A DNA stretch of 64,000 bases from an uncultured Monoglobus sp. (GCA_947624305.1 CANQKC010000014.1:1-64000), one strand, 5' to 3'. Positions 42,900-51,896 are shown, counted from the stretch's first letter. Notes: generated by a model not told the origin, from the sequence alone. Program-made: numbers and translations.

Positions 42900-43173
42900 T
42901 TGTACTACCTCCTCATATTAGAATATTTCTTCATATGTTTCTTTTTAATTTGTATTTGATCTTTTCGTAGCAGCTATGCCGATTTTCTCAAAAAACTCTT
43001 AATAATTCTTTTTCTTTTAAGAGTCTGAAAGAAATAATTCATTGCTTAACATTCATTTTGTGTCTCTGTCTTTTCTTGTCTTTATACTTAAATGATATCA
43101 TTAGAGAGAATAAAATAACAGGAACAATTTAGTGAGATACCTCATTTATTTTTAAAAAAATAGCAAAATAACA
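42900..43173. other. AT-rich intergenic region
   Basis: No gene is seen. It holds the binding site of the 36-residue peptide, an imperfect CTCTTAA...TTAAGAG hairpin near 42988-43018 and no convincing promoter pair. Confidence 0.5.
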
Positions 43174-43202
43174 GCATCCTCTTTCTTTTTGAAAGAAGAC
43201 GC
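43174..43202 (-). terminator. Terminator after the XRE-type regulator
   Basis: GCATCCTCTTTC and GAAAGAAGACGC form an imperfect stem around a 5-base loop. On the minus strand it is followed by a T-rich stretch. Confidence 0.65.
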
Positions 43203-43213
43203 TTTGATTTTTG

Positions 43214-43726
43214 TTATTCCATATTTCTGCGAATCCTGTATTTTTCCATATTAATCGCACCATTAGCAAGCATTTGTTCTGTCCATAATTGTAATGCCTC
43301 GACTGTTATAGATATTTTTTCCAATTGCTCCTGAATACTTACAAAATCATCAATTTCAGTATCATTAATAACACCATCTACGGTAATACTAATGAGTCGT
43401 CTTTGCTGATCTTGCAGTGTGTTTAATGAATCTATCATCTTTAAAACTATCTGTGATAAAGACTGAATTTTAACTTCAGGTACGTATTGTTGTCCAATAG
43501 GACACTGATTTGAACAGTAGTAATTACATAACTCAGGTGATTTATATTTTTGAGCCATTATAAGTATTTCTTCCGGATGTGGTTCAACTCTTTCGTTCTC
43601 TATCTTTTCGATTCTCTCCGAGGGTATTGACTCAAGCAATTCACTGGCTTGATCTCGGGTAAGTTTAAGTTCTTCCCTTCTCCGGAAATACGCATTTTTA
43701 TTCCTTTTGTTTGATACTTTTGGCAT
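43214..43726 (-). CDS. XRE-type helix-turn-helix protein
   Basis: A 170-residue protein: a Cro/CI-type helix-turn-helix at about residues 12-65 (REELKLTRDQASELLESIPS), then CNYYCSNQCPIG, a possible metal site, and a helical C-terminal half that may dimerise (SLSQIVLKMIDSLNTLQDQQ). Regulators of this layout are common in Clostridia; targets are unknown. A GAGGAGGTTG site precedes the ATG. Confidence 0.82.
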   Translation of the reverse strand: MPKVSNKRNKNAYFRRREELKLTRDQASELLESIPSERIEKIENERVEPHPEEILIMAQKYKSPELCNYYCSNQCPIGQQYVPEVKIQSLSQIVLKMIDSLNTLQDQQRRLISITVDGVINDTEIDDFVSIQEQLEKISITVEALQLWTEQMLANGAINMEKYRIRRNME

Positions 43727-44061
43727 ATTACAACCTCCTCGTACAAATTATATAATAGTAGGTATAATCTTTCTTTAAAACACTATATTTTTACGATCCA
43801 AAAGGCAGTTATACTTTTTTAAGTAATTCTAACAATTTATCCATTTACTTCACCTTTTTCTGACATCTAATCTACAGCCACAACACACCGACATCTAATC
43901 CGCATCTTCAACCCTGTGACATCTATCTCGGCAACTCAACCCTACCTCCTTTTGAGCAGAGCTACTTTTGGATAAGTTTCCGCGGAGCGATTTGCGCGCT
44001 CGACGCGGATTTTATCCGATACCCCGAAAACTACAGTATTACCGAGCTTTCGCGACTATTT
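43727..44061. other. Intergenic region with a 28-base periodic repeat
   Basis: No gene is supported. GACATCTAATC or a close variant starts at 43862, 43890 and 43918, a period of exactly 28. A tiny frame (MDKLLELLKKV) follows a GGTGA site on the minus strand near 43845, too short to call. Confidence 0.5.
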
Positions 44062-45402
44062 TTATTTTACGCGTGACATCAATACTACCGTCTCGACGTG
44101 GGGGGTTCTGGGGAACATGTCGACGGGGGTTATTCTTTTCGGGCTGAAGCCGAGGCTGTTCAATATTTTCATGTCGCGCGCGAGGGTCGAGGGTTTGCAG
44201 GAAATGTAGACGATTTTTTTAAGCGTCGGGATTTCGGCGAGGGTTTTAAGCAGCTTTGGGTCGCAGCCCTTTCGCGGCGGGTCGAGCACAGCAACGTCCG
44301 GACGGCAGCCGCGTTTTACGATCGTTTCGATTACCTCCTCCGCTTTTCCGGCATGATACTCGGTGTTTTTTATTCCGTTGAGCTTCGCGTTCTCCCGCGC
44401 GTCGCTCACGGCCCGCTCAACATACTCTACGCCGATTATGCGCCCCGCGCGCTCAGCCATAAACTGGCCGATCGTGCCGATACCGCAGTATAGGTCAAGC
44501 AAGGTCTCGCCGCCTTTGAGGTCAGCGTAATCCCTCGCGATCGAATAGAGTCGCTCGGTCTGCTTTGGGTTTACTTGATAGAACGACTGCGGCGAGATCA
44601 TAAAGCATACGCTCCCGATTTTGTCCATAAGGCGCGGCTCGCCGTATATCGTCCTGTTTTCCTTCCCCAAAATAACGTTGGTGTTTTTGGGATTTACGTT
44701 TTGGATAACTCCGGTAAGGTTCGGGCAGGCGGCCTTAAGCTCGTCGATCAGCTTTTCGGCCCGCGGCAGCTCCGGCTTCGCAGTAACGATCGTGACCGCA
44801 GTTCCGCCGCATGCTGTTCTCACGCACAAATGGCGCACAAGCCCGCTCCGCGCGGCTTCGTCATAAGCGGGAATTCCCTCGCTCTTCATCCAGAATTTTA
44901 CAGCGCTGATTATCTTTTTGCACTCACCAGAGGCGATAACGCAGTCGTCAAGCTCGATCAGGCGGTGGCTGTGGGGCGCGAACATTCCTATCCCGTCCGG
45001 CGTCACCGGGAACTGCGACTTGTTTCGGTACCTCGCCGTTTCGGGCGACGGCACGATTTCGTCAATCCCGAGACCGGAAAATCCGCCTATCCTTTCCACG
45101 CAGTCCTTGACGACGCCGCGCTTGAACTCAAGCTCGCGCTCATAGCTCATGTGCATCATCGCGCAGCCGCCGCACTTATAGAACATCGGGCACTCGGCCT
45201 TGCGCCGCTCGGGCGACGGCTTGACAACCTCGATCAGCTTCCCCACGGCATAGCTTTTAAGCGCCTTGATTATCACGACCCGCGCGGTCTCACCGACTAT
45301 CACATACGGCACGAACACGGCCATGCCGTTGATCCTGCCGACTCCCCTGCCGTCGTCCGTCATGCCCGTTATCTCTATCTCAAAAATATCGTTCTTTTTC
45401 AT
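44062..45402 (-). CDS. rlmD: 23S rRNA (uracil-5-)-methyltransferase, RlmD/RumA type
   Basis: A 446-residue RNA m5U methyltransferase: N-terminal TRAM domain (1-60), a four-Cys cluster (CPMFYKCGGC plus a downstream Cys), and a Rossmann fold with LLDLYCGIGTIGQFMA for SAM, DPPRKGCD and the nucleophile region VYISCKPSTLARD. Firmicutes paralogues (RlmCD, TrmFO-independent forms) differ in target site, so the exact uridine is not certain. Confidence 0.92.
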   Translation of the reverse strand: MKKNDIFEIEITGMTDDGRGVGRINGMAVFVPYVIVGETARVVIIKALKSYAVGKLIEVVKPSPERRKAECPMFYKCGGCAMMHMSYERELEFKRGVVKDCVERIGGFSGLGIDEIVPSPETARYRNKSQFPVTPDGIGMFAPHSHRLIELDDCVIASGECKKIISAVKFWMKSEGIPAYDEAARSGLVRHLCVRTACGGTAVTIVTAKPELPRAEKLIDELKAACPNLTGVIQNVNPKNTNVILGKENRTIYGEPRLMDKIGSVCFMISPQSFYQVNPKQTERLYSIARDYADLKGGETLLDLYCGIGTIGQFMAERAGRIIGVEYVERAVSDARENAKLNGIKNTEYHAGKAEEVIETIVKRGCRPDVAVLDPPRKGCDPKLLKTLAEIPTLKKIVYISCKPSTLARDMKILNSLGFSPKRITPVDMFPRTPHVETVVLMSRVK

Positions 45403-45431
45403 ATCTCAGCCTCACAGAATAATATATCACT

Positions 45432-45460
45432 ATTATACGGCAAAAATTTGCGGCGGTCAA
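45432..45460 (-). promoter_or_regulatory. SigmaA promoter of rlmD
   Basis: TTGACC (45455-45460) and TATAAT (45432-45437) are separated by 17 bases on the minus strand. It is back to back with the rnmV promoter. Confidence 0.75.
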
Positions 45461-45478
45461 GAAATTACGCGAAAATTA

Positions 45479-45507
45479 TGGACAAACCCGCGCTTTAGTG
45501 TTATAAT
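45479..45507 (+). promoter_or_regulatory. SigmaA promoter of rnmV, predicted leaderless
   Basis: TGGACA (45479-45484) and TATAAT (45502-45507) are 17 bases apart. The ATG at 45514 follows the -10 box after six bases, leaving no room for a ribosome binding site. Confidence 0.7.
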
Positions 45508-45513
45508 ACCGAT

Positions 45514-46110
45514 ATGCTTAATATTAAAGAAACAATAATCGTTGAGGGAAAATTTGATAAAGAGCGCGTGAGGCGCGTGTGCTCCGCGCCGATAATCTGC
45601 ACCGACGGCTTTGAGATTTTCAGGTCAAAGCGCATGGTTGAAACTATCCGCAATCTCGCGGAGACGACCGGGATAATCGTGCTGACCGACAGTGACAGAG
45701 CGGGTTTTAAGATCCGCGGCCATATCAAGACCTGCGTCGGCGGCCGCGGCATTGTGAAACACGCCTACATACCGTCGCTCTCCGGCAAGGAAAAGCGCAA
45801 GGACAAGCCCGGCAAAGAAGGTCTGCTCGGCGTTGAGGGAATGGACGACGAAGTCCTGCTCGAAGTGATAAAAAAAGTTGCGACCCCCAAGGACGCCGCC
45901 CCCGAAAGAATCCTTACCAAGGCCGAGATGTACGCCGACGGGATCACCGGCAAAGACGGCAGCCTGGAAAAGCGGCGGGAAATCCTCGCCAAGATGAAGC
46001 TCCCGCTTCGGCTCTCGCCCGGAGCCATGGCCGAGATCATAAACAAGGCCGGACTTTATGACGAATACAAAAACGCACTCAAATCGGAGGCTGAAAAAGA
46101 TGATAAATAA
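45514..46110 (+). CDS. rnmV: Ribonuclease M5
   Basis: A 198-residue TOPRIM nuclease that matures 5S rRNA. The TOPRIM motifs are IVEGKFD (with the catalytic Glu) and LTDSDRAGFKIR, followed by the M5-specific C-terminal domain. It usually precedes ksgA, but here an M20 hydrolase follows, overlapping by 11 bases. The mRNA appears leaderless. Confidence 0.93.
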   Translation: MLNIKETIIVEGKFDKERVRRVCSAPIICTDGFEIFRSKRMVETIRNLAETTGIIVLTDSDRAGFKIRGHIKTCVGGRGIVKHAYIPSLSGKEKRKDKPGKEGLLGVEGMDDEVLLEVIKKVATPKDAAPERILTKAEMYADGITGKDGSLEKRREILAKMKLPLRLSPGAMAEIINKAGLYDEYKNALKSEAEKDDK

Positions 46111-47275
46111 GATCAAAAACACAATCGGCGAAATACTGCCTGAGATAATAGACATAAGGCATGAGATACACCAAAATCCCGAGCTGTCGTTTGAGGAAAC
46201 CTCCACGGCCGCTCTTGTTTGCAGCATCCTCGACAAGTACGGGATCGAATATAAATCAAAAATCGCGGGCACCGGCGTTCTCGGCGCAATACGCGGTGAG
46301 AAGCCCGGCAGCGGCAAAACGATACTGCTTCGGGCCGACATGGACGCTCTGCCGATCGACGAAAAAAGCGGCGCGGCGTTCGCGTCGAAAAATCCGGGCG
46401 TCATGCACGCCTGCGGCCATGACATTCACACCTCGGTCCTGCTTTGTGCGGCGATCGCCCTGAGCAAACTGCGGAAAGAGTTTTCGGGCACCGTCAAGCT
46501 GATGTTCCAACCGGGCGAGGAAACCACGGGCGGCGCCGAGCCGATGATCAAGGCCGGCGTCCTTGATGACCCGAAGGTTGACATATGCGCTGCCCTGCAC
46601 GTCGAGCCCTCGCTGAACGCGGGTGAGGCGGGCTTTAAGAGCGGCGCGTTCTACGCCTGCCCCGACGAGTTTGACATTGTGATAAAAGGCCGCGGCGGAC
46701 ACGCGGCGACCCCGGACAAATGCCTCGATCCGATCGCGATAGCGGCGCAGCTTGTAACGATGATCGAAAATCTTTCGACACGAGTTTTGAGCCCCTTAAG
46801 CCCCGCCGCGGTGTCGGTCTGCAAAATAAGCGGCGGCAGCGCGTATAACGTTATCCCCGAAAGCGCGAGTCTCGGCGGCTCCGTGCGCGTGTTTTCGGAG
46901 CATGACCGCGCGCTCATGGAAAACGGCATCAAAAACGCCGCGGCGTCGCTGTGCGCGGCGTACGGCGCGGATTTTGAATATGAGTACCGCCGCCTGTTTC
47001 TTCCGCTTATTAATGACGAGGGCGTGACCGCAGCGCTGAAAGCCTCCGCGGATAAGTATGTTGACACGATAGCGATAACCGAGCCCACAATGGCAGGCGA
47101 AGATTTCTCATACCTGACCGACGCGGTAAAGACCTCGGCCCTGTTCTGGCTGGGCAGCACCGAGCCGGGCGCGGCGCCCTATCCGCTTCACAGCGAGAAA
47201 TTTTTCGCCTCGGACAAGTGCGTTGAATACGGCGCTGAAATCTTCTGCGATTTTGTTCTGTCGCAGTCACGCTGA
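46100..47275 (+). CDS. M20-family amidohydrolase
   Basis: A 391-residue metal-dependent hydrolase of the M20D/aminoacylase group. Motifs: RHEIHQNPELSFEE, LLRADMDALPIDE, HACGHDIHTSVLL, PGEETTGGAEPM and a C-terminal EPTMAGEDFSYL. Relatives hydrolyse N-acyl amino acids, hippurate or diaminopimelate derivatives; the substrate is unknown. The start at 46100 is set by GGAGG inside the end of rnmV, so the two genes are translationally linked. Confidence 0.92.
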   Translation: MINKIKNTIGEILPEIIDIRHEIHQNPELSFEETSTAALVCSILDKYGIEYKSKIAGTGVLGAIRGEKPGSGKTILLRADMDALPIDEKSGAAFASKNPGVMHACGHDIHTSVLLCAAIALSKLRKEFSGTVKLMFQPGEETTGGAEPMIKAGVLDDPKVDICAALHVEPSLNAGEAGFKSGAFYACPDEFDIVIKGRGGHAATPDKCLDPIAIAAQLVTMIENLSTRVLSPLSPAAVSVCKISGGSAYNVIPESASLGGSVRVFSEHDRALMENGIKNAAASLCAAYGADFEYEYRRLFLPLINDEGVTAALKASADKYVDTIAITEPTMAGEDFSYLTDAVKTSALFWLGSTEPGAAPYPLHSEKFFASDKCVEYGAEIFCDFVLSQSR

Positions 47276-47410
47276 GCCTTCCGAGCCTCGGTAATACGGA
47301 CACGAATGCTCGGTTTCGGGCTTCCCGGCGGCGGGCGTTATGACGGCAAGGGTGCACTTGCCGTCTTTCATAAACGCGCATTCCGCATCCGTGCAGTTTA
47401 TGTTTGACAT
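47267..47410 (-). CDS. Small four-Cys protein
   Basis: A 47-residue protein: MSNINCTDAECAFMKDGKCT, then LAVITPAAGKPETEHSCPYY. Four Cys arranged C-x4-C-x7-C and a distal C suggest a small metal-binding fold; similar clostridial proteins are unnamed. GAGGTGA six bases before the ATG is a good site. Its 3' end overlaps the 3' end of the M20 gene by 9 bases, convergent. Probably real, function unknown. Confidence 0.7.
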   Translation of the reverse strand: MSNINCTDAECAFMKDGKCTLAVITPAAGKPETEHSCPYYRGSEGSA

Positions 47411-47488
47411 TGCTTTTCACCTCGGTTTTATTTTTCGCACCGCATATTTTATTATGCGATTTTTTTGTATTTAAAGGAGATGTTAAAA

Positions 47489-48181
47489 TTGGCAATAATA
47501 ATTGACCGAAATTGCCCCGCGGAAATAACTGACAGTATATCGCGCCGCTTCCCGAGCGAAACTATTATTAAAACAATGAAGCTTAAAAACGTCACGGGCG
47601 CCACCGCCTCTCATCCCGACATGCAGATACATTTTTTAAGCGATCATGAGGCTGTGTGCGCCCCCGAATGCGCCGAATACTACGCGGACGCGCTGCCAAA
47701 TGTCCGCGTCGCCGCGGGCGCTCTGACCCCGGAAGACACTTATCCGCGCGACATCGCATATAATGCAGCAAGGCTGGGAAAATATGTAATCGCGAATTTG
47801 CGGTATACCGAGCCTTATATAACTGAATACTATAAAAAGCGCGGCTTTGAGCTTGTAAACTCAAAGCAGGGCTACGCGAAGTGCAGCCTCGCGGTCGTGA
47901 GCGAAAGCGCGGCGATAACCGGAGACGAGGGAATGAGCGCGCTGCTCTCGCGCCTTGGCGGCGTAAAATGCCTTAAGGTCGATCAGAGCGGCGTCGGGCT
48001 CTCGGGCTACAGCCACGGCTTTATCGGCGGCGCGAGCGGGCTTGTCCGCGGCACGGCCGTGTTTTTGGGCGATCCGGGAGGCAGCGTGAAAGAGTTTTTA
48101 AGCGAGATGAACATTGAGTATTTCTGCGCCGCGAGCGGGCGGCTCAGAGATTTTGGAAGCGTGTTATTCGGAGGTGACTGA
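47489..48181 (+). CDS. DUF6873-like (GME-fold) protein
   Basis: A 230-residue protein with a repetitive beta/alpha pattern and conserved patches HPDMQIHF, GYAKCSLAVV, and GYSHGFIGGASGLV, which I associate with DUF6873, described as a guanidine-modifying-enzyme-like fold. A Cys and His pair of that fold may be present (HPDMQ, KCSL), but activity is unknown. I choose the TTG at 47489, nine bases after AAGGAG; ATG 47480 touches the site. It lies four bases before the ytxC-like gene. Confidence 0.7.
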   Translation: MAIIIDRNCPAEITDSISRRFPSETIIKTMKLKNVTGATASHPDMQIHFLSDHEAVCAPECAEYYADALPNVRVAAGALTPEDTYPRDIAYNAARLGKYVIANLRYTEPYITEYYKKRGFELVNSKQGYAKCSLAVVSESAAITGDEGMSALLSRLGGVKCLKVDQSGVGLSGYSHGFIGGASGLVRGTAVFLGDPGGSVKEFLSEMNIEYFCAASGRLRDFGSVLFGGD

Positions 48182-48185
48182 CGGA

Positions 48186-48641
48186 ATGAATATAACCGAG
48201 CTTACGCAGGATGAGATCGAGGGAAGCGACGCGCCCGCCGTGCTTGAGGCGGACGGCGAGGCGCTTGACAGCGAGACCGCCGGGCTTGTCGCCGGCTGGC
48301 TTGTGGCAAAATACCGCTCCAAGCTTATCTATGACTGCATTGACGATGTTTTCGGCAAGCTTGACGATGATGACCGCGACGAGGTCTATCGCGGAGTCTG
48401 CGATATAATAAGCTGCCGCTACAAGCTGAAACATCTTGAATATATCAAAAACAAGCTGATGGACTATTTTGAATACGACAGCAAAATGAACATAGACGGA
48501 TTTATCAACTTCCGCCTGAGGGCGTATAAGGATGAGCTCCGCGCCCTTGTCGAGGAATGCGGATACGACATTCTCGGCGGCAGAGAATACAAAGACTATA
48601 TGGAGCTTCTGGACCTGATCGACTTTTTGTTGAGATTATAA
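48186..48641 (+). CDS. YtxC-like sporulation protein
   Basis: A 151-residue helical protein whose second half, with GFINFRLRAYKDELRALVEE and YKDYMELLDLIDFLL, fits the YtxC family, a conserved spore-former protein of unknown biochemical role. The start at 48186 is set by GGAGGTGAC; this site overlaps the end of the DUF6873-like gene, so they form an operon. Confidence 0.78.
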   Translation: MNITELTQDEIEGSDAPAVLEADGEALDSETAGLVAGWLVAKYRSKLIYDCIDDVFGKLDDDDRDEVYRGVCDIISCRYKLKHLEYIKNKLMDYFEYDSKMNIDGFINFRLRAYKDELRALVEECGYDILGGREYKDYMELLDLIDFLLRL

Positions 48642-48644
48642 GAT

Positions 48645-48673
48645 AACCCCCTTCCGACTCCCGGAAGGGGGTT
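48645..48673. terminator. Strong hairpin after the ytxC-like gene
   Basis: AACCCCCTTCCG and CGGAAGGGGGTT are exact complements around a 5-base loop. No clear T run follows on the plus strand. Confidence 0.75.
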
Positions 48674-48710
48674 AAATGCAGCTCATTTTAATTCTCATCA
48701 GCATTGCGGC

Positions 48711-49022
48711 TCAGGCGCCTTGAGCCCGCGAAACACTATTTTCCGCCGGTATACCGTTTTCATACAAATATTCCGGCGCTATATCTATCTCTCCGTTATT
48801 CCAAACCGGAACACCGTAATCAATATAAACGCCTTTAAAAATCTCAATATCGGAAAGCGGCGCATAAGCCTGAAGATCAAGCATCTGTTTAAAATCAAAC
48901 AGCCTTGATTCTCCGTTGTTAAAACGCACCCACAAACCAAAATCATTTAAAGCGCGCACACCGACAACCTTTAAGCTCGGCTTAATTTCTCCCGCGTACG
49001 CTATACCGTCAATAATATACAT
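48711..49022 (-). CDS. DUF2442 domain protein
   Basis: A 103-residue protein with the DUF2442 pattern: KVVGVRALNDFGLWVRFNNG, LFDFKQML, and YGVPVWNNGEIDIAPEYLYE. Such proteins often accompany DUF4160 proteins in possible toxin-antitoxin pairs, but no partner is adjacent. AGGAGG before the ATG at 49022 sets the start; an upstream extension to 49070 overlaps the next gene. Confidence 0.85.
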   Translation of the reverse strand: MYIIDGIAYAGEIKPSLKVVGVRALNDFGLWVRFNNGESRLFDFKQMLDLQAYAPLSDIEIFKGVYIDYGVPVWNNGEIDIAPEYLYENGIPAENSVSRAQGA

Positions 49023-49054
49023 TATAAACCTCCTATCTGAGCGGGATTTATTGA

Positions 49055-49402
49055 TCACAGATCGGCCCATTCGGCGGGCCTGAAGCCGACCAGGACCTTA
49101 TCGTCGCTCACTGCGATCGGGCGCTTTACCAACATTCCGTCGGAAGCGAGCAGGCGGAGCTGCTCATCCTCGCTCATCTCCGGCAGCTTGTCCTTAAGCT
49201 CCATCGAGCGATACAGCATGCCGCTTGTGTTAAAAAACCTCTTTAGCGGCAGACCGCTCTTTTCGTACCATTCCTTAAGCTCCTCATAAGAGGGGTTGTC
49301 GGTCTTTATGTCGCGCATCTCGTACGCGACGCCGTTTTCGTCAAGAAAATCCCGCGCTTTTTTGCAGGTGGTGCATTTCGGGTAACAAATAAATTTGATC
49401 AT
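49055..49402 (-). CDS. ArsC/Spx-family thioredoxin-fold protein
   Basis: A 115-residue protein with the CTTCKKARDFLDENG redox motif (C-x2-C) and KRPI, as in the ArsC/Spx/MgsR family. Relatives are arsenate reductases or RNA-polymerase-binding regulators. No ars genes are nearby and the Arg triad of true ArsC is not clear, so the general name is kept. It lies 33 bases downstream of the glucokinase gene and 32 bases upstream of the DUF2442 gene. Confidence 0.88.
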   Translation of the reverse strand: MIKFICYPKCTTCKKARDFLDENGVAYEMRDIKTDNPSYEELKEWYEKSGLPLKRFFNTSGMLYRSMELKDKLPEMSEDEQLRLLASDGMLVKRPIAVSDDKVLVGFRPAEWADL

Positions 49403-49435
49403 AGCTTTTCTCCTATCTTTATTATATTAATTCCG

Positions 49436-50374
49436 TTATTGATTTTCCGAAAGGGCCGCGCCGATTATTCCGGCGTCGTTTCCGAGCCTCGCTATTCCGA
49501 GGCGCGTCTGCCTGATCGTTTTGCAGAACCAGTTTGCCTCGCAGTACTTTTTGATCGGGTCAAGAAGATAATCGCCCTCCTTGCTTATACCGCCGCCTAT
49601 CAGCAGCGCCTCGGGCTCAAAAATATTTACAAGACTGCATATGCCGTCGGCTACATATTCAAGATAGCGCGCAACGACCGCCCGCGCCGCCTCGTCGCCC
49701 GCCTTCGCCGCGTCAAACGCCGTTCTGCCGTCGACCGTTCCGCGCTCGTCACCGAGCCGCGCCATAAGCGAATTTGGATTTTCTTTTATCGCGGCCTTTG
49801 TCTGATTGATCAGCCCGCTCACAGAACCGTAGACCTCCCAGCATCCGCGCTTGCCGCAGTTGCATCTCTCGCCGCCGAAAATCAGCGTGTTGTGCCCGAG
49901 CTCCGCGCCGGCACCGTTAAATCCGCGGTAAATTTTGCCGTCGATTATTATTCCGCCGCCGATGCCTGTGCCGAGGGTTATCAATATGAAATCCTTAATA
50001 TCTCCGCCGTGCGCGGTATACTCGCCGTAAGCCGCGGCGTTTGCGTCGTTTTCGATATTCGACGGAAGCCCGGTCAGCCTCTCAAGCTCCGCCCTGAGCG
50101 GCGCGTTCGTCCAGCCGAGATTGCCCGCGTACAGCACGGTCCCGCTTTCACTGTCGATCGCTCCGGGGCTGCCCGCGCCGAGCGATTTAATATCAGACAT
50201 TCTATGCCCCGCCTCACTGACAAGTCTTTTCGCGAGCGACGCCATGTCCGCCGCGATCTCCTCAAAGCTTCTTTCGGCGAGAGTGGGCGTCGAAAGCTTT
50301 TTAATTATCTTTCCGTTTTCGTCAACAAGGCCCGCGGCGATATTCGTGCCGCCCAAATCTATTCCGATGCGCAT
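49436..50374 (-). CDS. ROK-family glucokinase
   Basis: A 312-residue sugar kinase with the ATP motif IDLGGTNIAAGLVDENG, sugar-binding ENDANAAAYGEY and the ROK zinc motif CNCGKRGCWEVYGS. It probably phosphorylates glucose, which fits the pgi gene at 16.8 kb, though other hexoses are possible. It has no helix-turn-helix domain, so it is an enzyme and not a ROK repressor. AGGAGGAAAAC precedes the ATG. Confidence 0.92.
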   Translation of the reverse strand: MRIGIDLGGTNIAAGLVDENGKIIKKLSTPTLAERSFEEIAADMASLAKRLVSEAGHRMSDIKSLGAGSPGAIDSESGTVLYAGNLGWTNAPLRAELERLTGLPSNIENDANAAAYGEYTAHGGDIKDFILITLGTGIGGGIIIDGKIYRGFNGAGAELGHNTLIFGGERCNCGKRGCWEVYGSVSGLINQTKAAIKENPNSLMARLGDERGTVDGRTAFDAAKAGDEAARAVVARYLEYVADGICSLVNIFEPEALLIGGGISKEGDYLLDPIKKYCEANWFCKTIRQTRLGIARLGNDAGIIGAALSENQ

Positions 50375-50466
50375 AGTTTTCCTCCTAAGCTTTAATACAT
50401 TTATTGTACCATTATATTTTAATTTTGTAAAGGGCGCGTTGTTTTCAAATTATGCAATTTTATTTC

Positions 50467-50496
50467 TTGACTTAATATAAAAAACAATGATATAAT
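50467..50496 (+). promoter_or_regulatory. SigmaA promoter of the M18 aminopeptidase
   Basis: TTGACT (50467-50472) and TATAAT (50491-50496) are separated by 18 bases, about 75 bases before the start. Confidence 0.7.
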
Positions 50497-50572
50497 TATC
50501 TCAATAATAGACAAAATAGTAAATTTCACTAATTATTTATTTAAAAAAATATGAAAATATAGAAAAGGAAAA

Positions 50573-51889
50573 ATGATGATAAAAAGTATTGATTTCACAA
50601 ACGAGCTTATCGGCTTTCTGGACAAAAGTCCGGTAAATTTTATAGCCGTCAATAATTTCAAGGAAATGCTTGTGTCCCGCGGCTACACAGAGCTTAAGGA
50701 GTCAGAGGAATGGGACGTTAAGGCGGACGGAAATTATTTTGTGACCCGCAACGGCTCGGCGGTCATAGCGTTCCGCATGCCCGAGAGCCCCGAGGCCTTC
50801 GCGATCATCGCGGCGCACAGCGACTCGCCCGGGCTCAAGATCAAGCCCAACGCAGAGATACGCGTCGAGGATAGGTACGTCAAGCTCAACGTTGAGCAGT
50901 ACGGCGGCCTGATAATGTCAACATGGTTTGACAGACCGCTTTCCGTGGCGGGCAGAGCCGCGGTCAAAACCAAAAACGGCATTGAGATGAAGCTTGTCAA
51001 CATTGACCGCGACCTGCTGGTTATCCCGAGCCTCGCGATCCACATGAACAGAAGCGTCAACGACGGCTGCGCGTTTAATATCCAAAAGGATCTGCTTCCC
51101 CTGTTCTCGGGCGGCGGCAAGGGCAAGACCTTTATCGAAACGGTCGCCGACAGCATAGGCGTCAAGGCGGATGACATAATCGGAACCGACCTTTTCCTCT
51201 ACACCCGCGTTCCAGGCAAGGTTTGGGGGCGCGACAACGAGTTTTTCTCGTCGCAGAGGATCGACGATCTCCAGTGCGCCTACACGGGCATGAGGGCGCT
51301 GATCGACTCAAAGCCCACAAAGTCCGTCAAAATGTGCTGCGTTTTCGACAATGAGGAGGTCGGAAGCGGCACCAAACAGGGCGCGAAATCCACGTTCATG
51401 CATGACGTTATGATAAGGGTCTGCAAATGCCTCGGCATGGACGAGAGCGGCATGCTGCGCATGCTGGCCTCGAGCTTCATGGTCTCGGCGGACAACGGCC
51501 ATGCTGTTCATCCCAACTACGCCGACAAGGCCTGCCCCACGAACCGCCCGTATGTAAACGGCGGCGTGCTTGTTAAATACAACGCGCAGCAGAAATACAC
51601 AACCGACGCGGTCTCCGAGGGTATATTCCTGAAGATCTGTGAGGACGCAAAGGTTCCCTATCAGCGTTATGTTAACCGCAGCGACATTCTCGGCGGCTCG
51701 ACGCTCGGCAACCTCTCGACCGAGCAGGTCTCGATCAACACGGTCGACATCGGCACGGCGCAGCTCGCCATGCACTCGGCCTACGAGACGGCGGGCGTGG
51801 ATGACGCGCTTCACCTCTATAACGGCATGAAGGCCTTCTACGACGTGAGCATAACCGCCAAATCCGACGGAGTCTATAACATTGACTGA
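50573..51889 (+). CDS. M18-family aminopeptidase
   Basis: A 438-residue zinc aminopeptidase (ApeB/LAP4 type). Metal and catalytic motifs: AAHSDSPGLKIKPN (His82), MSTWFDRPLSVAGR, FDNEEVGSGTKQGA and VSADNGHAVHPNY. It releases N-terminal, often acidic, residues and assembles as a large tetrahedral complex. AAAGGAA precedes tandem ATG codons; either may be used. Confidence 0.94.
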   Translation: MMIKSIDFTNELIGFLDKSPVNFIAVNNFKEMLVSRGYTELKESEEWDVKADGNYFVTRNGSAVIAFRMPESPEAFAIIAAHSDSPGLKIKPNAEIRVEDRYVKLNVEQYGGLIMSTWFDRPLSVAGRAAVKTKNGIEMKLVNIDRDLLVIPSLAIHMNRSVNDGCAFNIQKDLLPLFSGGGKGKTFIETVADSIGVKADDIIGTDLFLYTRVPGKVWGRDNEFFSSQRIDDLQCAYTGMRALIDSKPTKSVKMCCVFDNEEVGSGTKQGAKSTFMHDVMIRVCKCLGMDESGMLRMLASSFMVSADNGHAVHPNYADKACPTNRPYVNGGVLVKYNAQQKYTTDAVSEGIFLKICEDAKVPYQRYVNRSDILGGSTLGNLSTEQVSINTVDIGTAQLAMHSAYETAGVDDALHLYNGMKAFYDVSITAKSDGVYNID

Positions 51890-51896
51890 TCAAAAC

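Noticed and set aside
43815-43850. 11-codon frame MDKLLELLKKV on the minus strand
   Set aside because: A GGTGA site precedes it, but it is too short to support without conservation.
43862-43928. CRISPR-like array
   Set aside because: The repeated core is only about 11 bases, with three copies and no palindromic repeat or cas genes.
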